From contig JAIKWV010000027.1 in NCBI GenBank assembly GCA_024684435.1, positions 1 through 47,060 on the forward strand: a DNA stretch of 47,060 nt, given 5' to 3'. Positions 41,109 to 47,060 of this stretch are shown here, one piece after another. A program made the translations under genes and the position numbers. This DNA is from Clostridiales bacterium (GTDB lineage: Bacteria > Bacillota > Clostridia > Oscillospirales > Acutalibacteraceae). The notes below the pieces were generated by a model. It was not told the origin of the DNA, did not search any database, and saw nothing but the letters and a program-made list of their open reading frames with translations. The first letter of the stretch is position 1. The number at the start of each line of letters is the position of its first letter.

Positions 41109-41915
41109 ATGGATAGTATTATTATAGCGATAGTAACAGTTGCGGTCATAGGTCTTATCTCCGGTCTGGGATTGGCGATAGCCTCCAAGGTAATGGCTGT
41201 GCCCGTTGACGAAAAAGCAGAGGAAATAAAGGCAGTTTTGCCCGGAGCAAACTGCGGCGCCTGCGGATTTTCAGGCTGCGCCGGTTACGCCGCGGCTCTC
41301 TCCGAGGGCAAGACCGAAAACACCGCCATGTGCGCCCCCGGCGGTACCGCCGTATCAGTAGAGGTGGCGAAGATAACCGGGCTTTCAGCCGGTTCTGTAA
41401 TACCCAGCTCTGCTGTTGTACTGTGCAGAGGCACCTCACAGAACATATCAAAACGTTTTATCTACAACGGCGTTGAGAGCTGTAAAATGGCGGCTCAGCT
41501 TTTCGGCGGTCCCAACAGCTGTTCCTTCGGCTGTCTGGGTTACGGCGACTGTGTGGCTCAGTGCGAATATAACGCCATACACCTGTGCGACGGCGTTGCG
41601 AGGATAAACCCGGTCGCCTGCCACGCCTGCAAAAAGTGCGTCAACACCTGTCCCAGAGGCATAATCAAAATGCTGCCCCTCAATATGGCAAAGGCCGCGG
41701 TGCTCTGCAACAATCACGACAAGGGCGCCCAGACCAGAAAGGACTGCTCCGCGGGTTGTATCGGCTGTATGAAGTGCGAAAAGGCCTGCGAATACGACGC
41801 GGTGAAGGTTGTCAACTTCTGCGCCGTTGTTGACTATGAAAAATGTGTGGGCTGCGGCAAGTGCCACGAGGCCTGTCCGGTAAAGTGCATTGATATAATG
41901 AACCTGAAGGCGTGA
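41109..41915 (+). CDS. rnfB: Rnf electron transport complex subunit B
   Basis: A 268-residue Fe-S subunit that accepts electrons from ferredoxin. An N-terminal helix (3-23) anchors it. The RnfB-specific cluster motif is PGANCGACGFSGCAGYA with a later Cys (MCAPGG). The ferredoxin-like rest carries CSFGCLGYGDCVAQC, CHACKKCVNTCP, CIGCMKCEKAC and CVGCGKCHEACP, so at least four more [4Fe-4S] sites are predicted, more than in the two-cluster proteobacterial form and usual for clostridia. It is the last gene of the operon, followed by a terminator. Confidence 0.97.
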   Translation: MDSIIIAIVTVAVIGLISGLGLAIASKVMAVPVDEKAEEIKAVLPGANCGACGFSGCAGYAAALSEGKTENTAMCAPGGTAVSVEVAKITGLSAGSVIPSSAVVLCRGTSQNISKRFIYNGVESCKMAAQLFGGPNSCSFGCLGYGDCVAQCEYNAIHLCDGVARINPVACHACKKCVNTCPRGIIKMLPLNMAKAAVLCNNHDKGAQTRKDCSAGCIGCMKCEKACEYDAVKVVNFCAVVDYEKCVGCGKCHEACPVKCIDIMNLKA

Positions 41916-41929
41916 AAAAATTGCATGTT

Positions 41930-41966
41930 AAGAAGACTTGTCGGTTATTCCCCGGCAAGTCTTCTT
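41930..41966 (+). terminator. Intrinsic terminator after rnfB
   Basis: Arms 41930-41944 and 41952-41966 pair over 15 bp with one G-T wobble around a short loop (TTATTCC), 14 bp after the rnfB stop. The T-run is short, mostly within the right arm. The next 185 bp to the yerC-type promoter hold nothing I can identify. Confidence 0.75.
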
Positions 41967-42152
41967 TGCTCTTTACTGATTGAATATATTTACCCTGTGT
42001 CGGCAAATATACGGCATTGAATCATGTGCGGTCATGACCTCACGCAATGGATCGTATATACAAAAATCACGAAAAAGAACGATCGCACCCGGCTTGGAAT
42101 ACTGACGAAAAACACAAAATAATACTTCAGTTGAATAAAATGAATTTTACGC

Positions 42153-42181
42153 TTTACTTTTGAGCTTTAATGTGTTAAAAT
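42153..42181 (+). promoter_or_regulatory. Probable promoter of the TrpR-like regulator gene
   Basis: TTTACT (42153-42158), 17-bp spacer, TAAAAT (42176-42181), 33 bp ahead of the start codon. Confidence 0.5.
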
Positions 42182-42214
42182 TGTCATGAAATTTTCCGAA
42201 AGTGAGAAATCAGT

Positions 42215-42505
42215 ATGAACGATAACATTAACAGAGATAATCTTGATTTTCTGTATGACGCCATCATGGCTATTAAAACCCGTGAGGAGTGCGACGCTTT
42301 CTTTGAGGATCTTTGCACCATTCAGGAGCTTAAGGCGCTGTCTCAGCGCATCGTCGTGGCGAAGATGCTCACGGAGAAGCGTGTGTACAGCGACATTGTG
42401 AACAAAACCGGCGCCAGCACAGCCACCATAAGCCGCGTGAACCGTTCCCTTGTCTACGGCTGCAACGGCTACAAAATAATATTCGACCGTATCAAGAAGG
42501 ACTGA
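42215..42505 (+). CDS. TrpR-like regulator, YerC/YecD family
   Basis: A 96-residue DNA-binding protein of the TrpR superfamily. The body LDFLYDAIMAIKTREECDAF and the helix-turn-helix VYSDIVNKTGASTATISRVN are those of YerC/YecD. Ligand and target are not established for this family, and the tryptophan pocket of TrpR is not evident. It is probably first in a unit with the methyltransferase (4 bp on) and Hsp33. A weak site (AAAGTGAG) precedes the ATG. Confidence 0.94.
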   Translation: MNDNINRDNLDFLYDAIMAIKTREECDAFFEDLCTIQELKALSQRIVVAKMLTEKRVYSDIVNKTGASTATISRVNRSLVYGCNGYKIIFDRIKKD

Positions 42506-42509
42506 TATC

Positions 42510-43256
42510 ATGGGCGGCTACGGTGAATTCTCAAATTATTACGACCGTCTCACCTTCAACGTGGACTACGGCAAAATGGCAGATCATATCTGCGGACTTT
42601 TGTCCGGCTGGGGAATAACAGGCGGGGATCTCATCGACCTTGCCTGCGGCACTGGCAGTCTGAGCCTTGAATTTGCCAAAAGAGGCTTTGATATCATCGG
42701 CGTTGACGCCGGCGAAGGTATGCTCTGCTGTGCAAGACAGAAGTTTTACGACGAGGGTCTCACTCCCCCGTTGCTCATCTGTCAGCGGCTTGAAGAGCTG
42801 GATCTTTACGGCACGGCGAATTGCGCCGTCTGCTCACTGGACAGTGTGAATCACCTTTGCGAGCCGGAGCAGGTCCGGGCTTTTTTCAAGCGTCTGTCGT
42901 ATTTTGTTGAACCCGGCGGTGTTTTTGTGTTCGACGTCAACACCCTGTACAAGCACAGGAATATACTGGGCGACAATATTTTTATTTACGACATGGACGA
43001 CCTTTACTGCGTGTGGCAGAACAGTCTGCGGGATGACGGCGTAACGGTGGACATCGACCTTGACTTTTTTGTCGGTGACGGCGACACATACCGCAGAAGC
43101 TCCGAAAGTTTTTGTGAACGGGCGTACAGCATTGAGGAACTCACTCAGTGGCTTGAGAACGCCGGATTTGAAGTCTGCGGCGTGTATGACGACCTTTCCC
43201 CTGATCCGGTCCGGGATGACACCGAAAGAGCCGTTATCACGGCGCGAAGAAAATAA
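42510..43256 (+). CDS. Class I SAM-dependent methyltransferase
   Basis: A 248-residue enzyme with the Rossmann-like methyltransferase fold. Motif I is LIDLACGTGSLSLEFAKRG, followed by GVDAGEGML (ribose-binding acid) and CSLDSVNHL. The start GGYGEFSNYYDRLTFNVDYGKMA is typical of a clostridial group, often annotated as a small-molecule methyltransferase; the acceptor substrate is unknown. It sits between the TrpR-like regulator and hslO with almost no gap, so it shares their transcript. Confidence 0.9.
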   Translation: MGGYGEFSNYYDRLTFNVDYGKMADHICGLLSGWGITGGDLIDLACGTGSLSLEFAKRGFDIIGVDAGEGMLCCARQKFYDEGLTPPLLICQRLEELDLYGTANCAVCSLDSVNHLCEPEQVRAFFKRLSYFVEPGGVFVFDVNTLYKHRNILGDNIFIYDMDDLYCVWQNSLRDDGVTVDIDLDFFVGDGDTYRRSSESFCERAYSIEELTQWLENAGFEVCGVYDDLSPDPVRDDTERAVITARRK

Positions 43257-43277
43257 TTGACCGAAAGGTATGATATA

Positions 43278-44153
43278 TTGGGCAAGCTTGTAAGATGCAT
43301 TTCAACCGACGGCACATTGACCATGATCGCCGCCGACACCACAGACATTGTAAATAAGGCGCAGAATATTCATCTCACCTCCGCCGTGGTCTCCGCCGCT
43401 TTGGGCAGGCTGCTCACAGCCGCCTCGCTTATGGGCGCCGTTCTCAAGGGGCAGGATGATTCCCTCACCCTGCGGATTTCGGCGGACGGTCCCACAGGCT
43501 CCGTTATCGCCGTTTCCGACAGTTCCGGCAATGTGAGAGGCTATGTGGCAAATCCCGTGGTGGAAATACCCCTCAATAAAAAGGGCAAACTTGACGTTGC
43601 CGGCGCAGTGGGTAGGAACGGAACCCTCACCGTAATGAAGGATCTGGGACTCAAGGAACCCTATATCGGTCAGATAGAGCTCGTTTCCGGGGAGATAGCG
43701 GAGGATATCACTCAGTATTTCGCCACAAGCGAACAGACCCCTTCCGTGTGCGCTCTGGGAGTACTCGTAAATCCAAATCTTACAATAAAAGCCGCAGGCG
43801 GATTCATCATTCAGTTGCTGCCCACGGCTATGGAGGACACCATTGAAAAGGTGGAGCGCTGTATTCAGGACATTCCCCCAGTAACGCAGATGCTCTCCGA
43901 GGGCATGACACCGGAAGAAATGTGCAGAAAGGTGCTCAGTGAATTTGACCTTGAGGTGCTTGACACCTCTGAACCGATCTATAAATGCAACTGTTCAAGG
44001 GACAGAGTTGCCGCCGCCCTCATTTCCACAGGCAGGGCGGAGCTTGAAAAAATGGCTCAGGACGAAAAGACGGAAATATCCTGTCATTTCTGCAACCGCA
44101 AATTCATATTCACCCCTGAGGATATAAGAAAACTCATTGCTCAAAGCGAATAA
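43278..44153 (+). CDS. hslO: Redox-regulated chaperone Hsp33
   Basis: A 291-residue holdase switched on by oxidation. Hallmarks are GKLVRCISTDGTLTMIAADTTDIV at the start, the core GRLLTAASLMGAVLKGQDDSLTLRI and the C-terminal zinc switch CNC...CHFC (near residues 234-236 and 266-269), the four-Cys site that releases zinc on oxidation. The start is taken as TTG 43278, 9 bp after GAAAGG; another TTG at 43257 right after the previous stop has no such site. No in-frame ATG is near the conserved start. Confidence 0.95.
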   Translation: MGKLVRCISTDGTLTMIAADTTDIVNKAQNIHLTSAVVSAALGRLLTAASLMGAVLKGQDDSLTLRISADGPTGSVIAVSDSSGNVRGYVANPVVEIPLNKKGKLDVAGAVGRNGTLTVMKDLGLKEPYIGQIELVSGEIAEDITQYFATSEQTPSVCALGVLVNPNLTIKAAGGFIIQLLPTAMEDTIEKVERCIQDIPPVTQMLSEGMTPEEMCRKVLSEFDLEVLDTSEPIYKCNCSRDRVAAALISTGRAELEKMAQDEKTEISCHFCNRKFIFTPEDIRKLIAQSE

Positions 44154-44177
44154 TAATCAAAAACACGGAGGTCTGTT

Positions 44178-44981
44178 ATGAAGCTGGGATTTATCGGCGC
44201 GGGCAATATGGCAAGCGCTATCATAAAAGGAGCGCTGTCCTCCGGGACGGCCGCCCCCGAAGATATATATGTATATGATATAGACAGTTCAAAAACCGAG
44301 CTGTGCGAAAAAAACTGCGGCGTGAATGTATGCGCCTCAGCGTCGAAGCTTATCGGCAGCGTTGACGCAGTTCTGCTGGCGATCAAGCCCTTCAATTTAA
44401 AGTCACTCATAGAGGAAATAAAGTCCGACCTTAAAGAGAAAGACCTGCTGATCATTTCCATTCTCGCCGGAACGGACATCGCCTACATTCAGTCACTTCT
44501 GGGCTTTGAGGCGGCTATCGTAAGAGTTATGCCCAACATAAACGCCACCGTAGGTGAGGCAATGTCCGCATACTGCTTAAGCGGCAAGGTCACCGTGGAA
44601 CAGGAAAGCTATGTTCAGGTCCTCTGCTCTTCCTTCGGCAGAGCCATCAAACTCAGCGAAAATTATTTTCCCGCCTTCGGCGTACTTGCCGGTTGCTCCC
44701 CCGCCTTCGTGTATATGTTCATAGATGAGCTTGCCCGCAGCGGAGTTAAGATTGGTCTCAACAAAAAGCAAGCTCTTGAAATAGTAATTCAGTCTGTTAT
44801 CGGCAGCGCCCGCATGATAGAAGAAAGCGGAGAGCATCCCTATGAGCTGATCGACCGGGTATGCTCCCCCGGCGGCACCACAATAGAGGGCGTGACCGCT
44901 CTCAGGGAATACGGCTTCGATACCGCCATAGACAAGGCGGTTTCAGGGGCGTACGAAAAGGACTTTAAGCTGAAAAAATAA
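44178..44981 (+). CDS. proC: Pyrroline-5-carboxylate reductase
   Basis: A 267-residue NAD(P)H-dependent enzyme for the last step of proline synthesis. The Rossmann start is LGFIGAGNMASAIIKG; other marks are AVLLAIKPFNLKSL, RVMPNINATVGEAMSAYC and the C-terminal VCSPGGTTIEGVTALREYGF. Length is normal. ACGGAGG precedes the ATG. No proA or proB is nearby, so glutamate semialdehyde must come from genes elsewhere or from ornithine. Confidence 0.97.
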   Translation: MKLGFIGAGNMASAIIKGALSSGTAAPEDIYVYDIDSSKTELCEKNCGVNVCASASKLIGSVDAVLLAIKPFNLKSLIEEIKSDLKEKDLLIISILAGTDIAYIQSLLGFEAAIVRVMPNINATVGEAMSAYCLSGKVTVEQESYVQVLCSSFGRAIKLSENYFPAFGVLAGCSPAFVYMFIDELARSGVKIGLNKKQALEIVIQSVIGSARMIEESGEHPYELIDRVCSPGGTTIEGVTALREYGFDTAIDKAVSGAYEKDFKLKK

Positions 44982-45097
44982 TTGTCGAAACAAGTCGGGG
45001 TGACTAAACCAAGCTGCCTCGGCTTCAAATTTACCGTTTTTATTAGAGAGAAAGCGAATAATTTTGAAACATTTTATTCTTTCACGGAGGTATTACC

Positions 45098-45829
45098 ATG
45101 TATAACTTTGACGCTGAAAAAGTAAAAAACGACTGCGTACAGTGGATACGCGATTTCTTTGAGAAAAACGGTCCGGGATGCAATGCCGTTATAGGCATAT
45201 CCGGGGGCAAGGACAGCTCCGTCGTCGCCGCGCTCTGCGTGGAGGCGCTGGGCAAAGACAGAGTTATCGGTGTGCTCATGCCCAACGGAGAACAGGCAGA
45301 TATTGATATGGCAAAGCTTCTTGTTGAACATCTCGGCATCCGTCACTATATTGTAAACATAAAAGACGCCGTCGACGGGCTCATAAAGAACATCCCCTTT
45401 GAACCTTCGGAGCAGAGCAGAGTGAACCTGCCTCCCAGGATCAGGATGTCAACGCTCTATGCCGTGTCCCAGAGCAATAACGGCAGAGTTGCCAACACAT
45501 GCAACCTTTCCGAGGACTGGGTGGGCTACTCCACCAGATACGGCGACAGCGCAGGCGATTTCAGTCCCTGTTCAAACCTGACCGTTCAGGAGGTCAAGGC
45601 TATCGGCAGAACACTTAATCTTCCTGCTGTCCTTGTGGACAAGATCCCCATCGACGGGCTTTGCGGAAAAACGGACGAAGACAATCTCGGATTTACCTAT
45701 GCGAAGCTTGACCGCTATATCCGCGAGGGTTTCATTGAGGATCAGGCCACAAAGGAAAAAATAGACCGTATGCACAGGATGAACGCTTTCAAGCTTCAGC
45801 TTATGCCGGCGTTTGTACCGGAGGTCTGA
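45098..45829 (+). CDS. nadE: Ammonia-dependent NAD+ synthetase
   Basis: A 243-residue enzyme that amidates deamido-NAD+ to NAD+ using ATP and ammonia. The ATP-pyrophosphatase loop is GISGGKDSSVVAALC; further marks are RVNLPPRIRMSTLYAVSQ, NTCNLSEDWVGYSTRYGD and DGLCGKTDEDNLGF. No glutaminase domain is present, which distinguishes it from the long form. ACGGAGG precedes the ATG. It stands 2 bp from the next gene, which also handles pyridine nucleotides. Confidence 0.96.
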   Translation: MYNFDAEKVKNDCVQWIRDFFEKNGPGCNAVIGISGGKDSSVVAALCVEALGKDRVIGVLMPNGEQADIDMAKLLVEHLGIRHYIVNIKDAVDGLIKNIPFEPSEQSRVNLPPRIRMSTLYAVSQSNNGRVANTCNLSEDWVGYSTRYGDSAGDFSPCSNLTVQEVKAIGRTLNLPAVLVDKIPIDGLCGKTDEDNLGFTYAKLDRYIREGFIEDQATKEKIDRMHRMNAFKLQLMPAFVPEV

Positions 45830-45831
45830 TT

Positions 45832-46383
45832 ATGGAAAAAGCATATAAACTCGGAATAATGGTCGGACGTTTCCAGACCTTTCACAAGGGACATCAGTCT
45901 ATGGTCGACAAAGCCCTTGAACTTTGCGATAAGGTGGGGATCTTCATCGGGTCTTCCCAGGAATCCGGCACTAATAAAAACCCATTCACCTACGAAATGC
46001 GTGAAAGTGTGCTCAGAAAAGTTTACGGAGATACGATTGAAATATATCCCCTTCCGGACATCGGCGTGGGCAACAACTCCACATGGGGAGATTATGTGCT
46101 GGACAATGTGACCCGATATTTCGGTGAGTTGCCGGAGCTTCTGATATCCGGCAAGGAAGGGCGGCGCATAGACTGGTTTGACAGCATGAAGGGGCTTTCC
46201 ATTGCCGAACTGTATATACCGAAAACCGTAGATATATCAGCCAGTGAGATGCGCGAAATGTTAATTAAGAATGACTTCGAAAGCTGGAAAAATTTCTGTG
46301 ACTGCCGCCTTTGGGACAGTTTTTCCGAAATGAGAGAGCTCGTCCTTGCGTCATATCAGAACGGTGAAACCTCCAGTATATAA
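45832..46383 (+). CDS. Nicotinamide-nucleotide adenylyltransferase-like protein (NadM/NadR type)
   Basis: A 183-residue nucleotidyltransferase. GRFQTFHKGHQSMVDKAL carries the H-x-G-H motif that binds ATP, IFIGSSQESGTNKNPFTYEMR follows as in NadM and NadR, and DISASEMREML near the end fills the role of the I-S-x-T-x-x-R motif. It would join ATP to NMN (or nicotinate mononucleotide). Only 2 bp separate it from nadE, so the two are made together. This is not the usual bacterial NadD type. It may therefore serve a salvage route through NMN; substrate preference cannot be read from sequence. The start has GGAGGTCTG ahead. Confidence 0.85.
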   Translation: MEKAYKLGIMVGRFQTFHKGHQSMVDKALELCDKVGIFIGSSQESGTNKNPFTYEMRESVLRKVYGDTIEIYPLPDIGVGNNSTWGDYVLDNVTRYFGELPELLISGKEGRRIDWFDSMKGLSIAELYIPKTVDISASEMREMLIKNDFESWKNFCDCRLWDSFSEMRELVLASYQNGETSSI

Positions 46384-46428
46384 ATTTTGTTTAATAAGGA
46401 TTTGCTGAAATAAAGGAGGCTGTCGACA

Positions 46429-46893
46429 GTGAATAGAAAAGCCATCTATCCCGGTTCCTTTGATCCGTTTACAAACGGTCATCTTGATATAGTCAAAAAG
46501 GCTTCTGTCCTTTTTGATGAGGTGTATGTCGTCATCGGCGTCAACGTTAAGAAAAGCCGCACCTACGACAGTGAAAAAATGAAAGCCGCTATCGAAAAGA
46601 CAGCGGCGGAAAAAGGATTTGACAATGTGATCGTTGTGGTACATGAAGGACTTGTGGCGGATTACGCAAAAGCTAACGGGATCAGATATATGATCCGCGG
46701 CCTTCGCAACAATATGGACTACAACTATGAGGAAAACATTGCGTCTGTAAACAAGCTCATATATCCCGAAATGGAATATATTTATTTTCGCGCGGAAAAC
46801 ATCGCTGTTTCATCATCAATGGTCAGGGAACTGAGATCCTTCGGCAGAGATGTGTCGGTATATGTTCCCGAACCTGTATTTGAAATTATCTGA
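46429..46893 (+). CDS. coaD: Pantetheine-phosphate adenylyltransferase
   Basis: A 154-residue enzyme of coenzyme A synthesis that adds AMP to 4'-phosphopantetheine. Motifs are YPGSFDPFTNGHLDIVKKA (with the T-x-G-H ATP motif), GLVADYAKANGIRYMIRGLRN and the C-terminal VSSSMVRELRSFG. Length is standard. Start codon is GTG, behind AAAGGAGG at 46413-46420. The H-x-G-H fold is shared with the adenylyltransferase just upstream, but the two proteins are from different subfamilies. Confidence 0.97.
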   Translation: MNRKAIYPGSFDPFTNGHLDIVKKASVLFDEVYVVIGVNVKKSRTYDSEKMKAAIEKTAAEKGFDNVIVVVHEGLVADYAKANGIRYMIRGLRNNMDYNYEENIASVNKLIYPEMEYIYFRAENIAVSSSMVRELRSFGRDVSVYVPEPVFEII

Positions 46894-46989
46894 AGGACAC
46901 ACGACATACGGCTAAGCGGAAGGGTAGTGTCCCGAATTTTGTGTAAAGTCCAAACGCCGGTATAAAACAGGGCAAAAAAATATATTACA

Positions 46990-47014
46990 GGGAGGGCGGC
47001 TAGACCGGCCTCCC
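46990..47014. repeat. GC-rich inverted repeat near right edge
   Basis: Arms 46990-46999 and 47005-47014 form a 10-bp stem with one mismatch around CTAGA, about 100 bp after coaD. No T-run follows on the plus strand, so a terminator role is weak; it may belong to the mobile-element-like sequence at 46925-46951. Confidence 0.4.
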
Positions 47015-47060
47015 TTATCAACAGTATAAGCGGAAACCGGAACGCAAGTCAAGGGCGGCG

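Overview
The window looks like a chromosomal segment of an anaerobic, low-to-moderate GC Gram-positive bacterium of the Clostridia, most likely near the Ruminococcaceae/Oscillospiraceae. The grounds are a SpoIID sporulation gene, a complete six-gene Rnf complex, the darA-holB-ricT gene order, strong AGGAGG-type ribosome binding sites, and several TTG starts. The taxonomic placement is an inference from gene content.

Left third (1-13947, all on the minus strand): a dense phospho-signalling island. It holds four Hanks-type kinases (one cut by the left edge), one apparent pseudokinase, two PP2C phosphatases, four FHA-domain proteins (two RDD-membrane fusions, one zinc-ribbon adaptor, one membrane-spanning serine protease with a cytoplasmic FHA tail) and a LytTR response regulator. 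The kinases share an N-terminal CxxC zinc ribbon but carry different C-terminal modules: an SH3-like end, a beta-propeller-like repeat region, and a tail anchor. Two intergenic gaps carry an almost identical 25-bp box placed exactly 24 bp from a TAATAT -10 element, so the two main transcription units are probably co-regulated, possibly by the LytTR regulator. Kinases and phosphatases would write and erase phosphothreonine, the FHA proteins would read it, and the membrane proteins would link it to the envelope. The output is not visible here and may lie beyond the left edge.

14.0-19.6 kb: a short unstable stretch. It holds a Cys-rich secreted protein gene broken by a stop codon and joined to a LuxR-like helix-turn-helix fragment, then a divergent pair of secreted carbohydrate-active proteins (DUF4838 and a PL8 polysaccharide lyase) with recognisable promoters, then a frameshifted flavodoxin lipoprotein gene.

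19.7-27.8 kb (minus strand): DUF554 membrane protein, nitroreductase, a small 2[4Fe-4S] ferredoxin, RicT (PSP1), DNA polymerase III delta', the c-di-AMP receptor DarA, a QueG-like Fe-S protein, an AEC transporter, an unknown membrane protein and citrate synthase. Citrate synthase has a textbook TTGACA-17-TATAAT promoter.

27.9-47.0 kb (plus strand): SpoIID, exonuclease III, an unknown exported protein, dCMP deaminase, SecA, ribosomal protein L28, then an ApbE/NusG-II/Gx-transporter/RnfCDGEAB redox operon. ApbE would attach FMN to RnfG and RnfD. After a terminator come a TrpR-like regulator, a methyltransferase, Hsp33, ProC, NadE, an NMN adenylyltransferase-like protein and CoaD. No tRNA, rRNA, CRISPR array or intact transposase was found.
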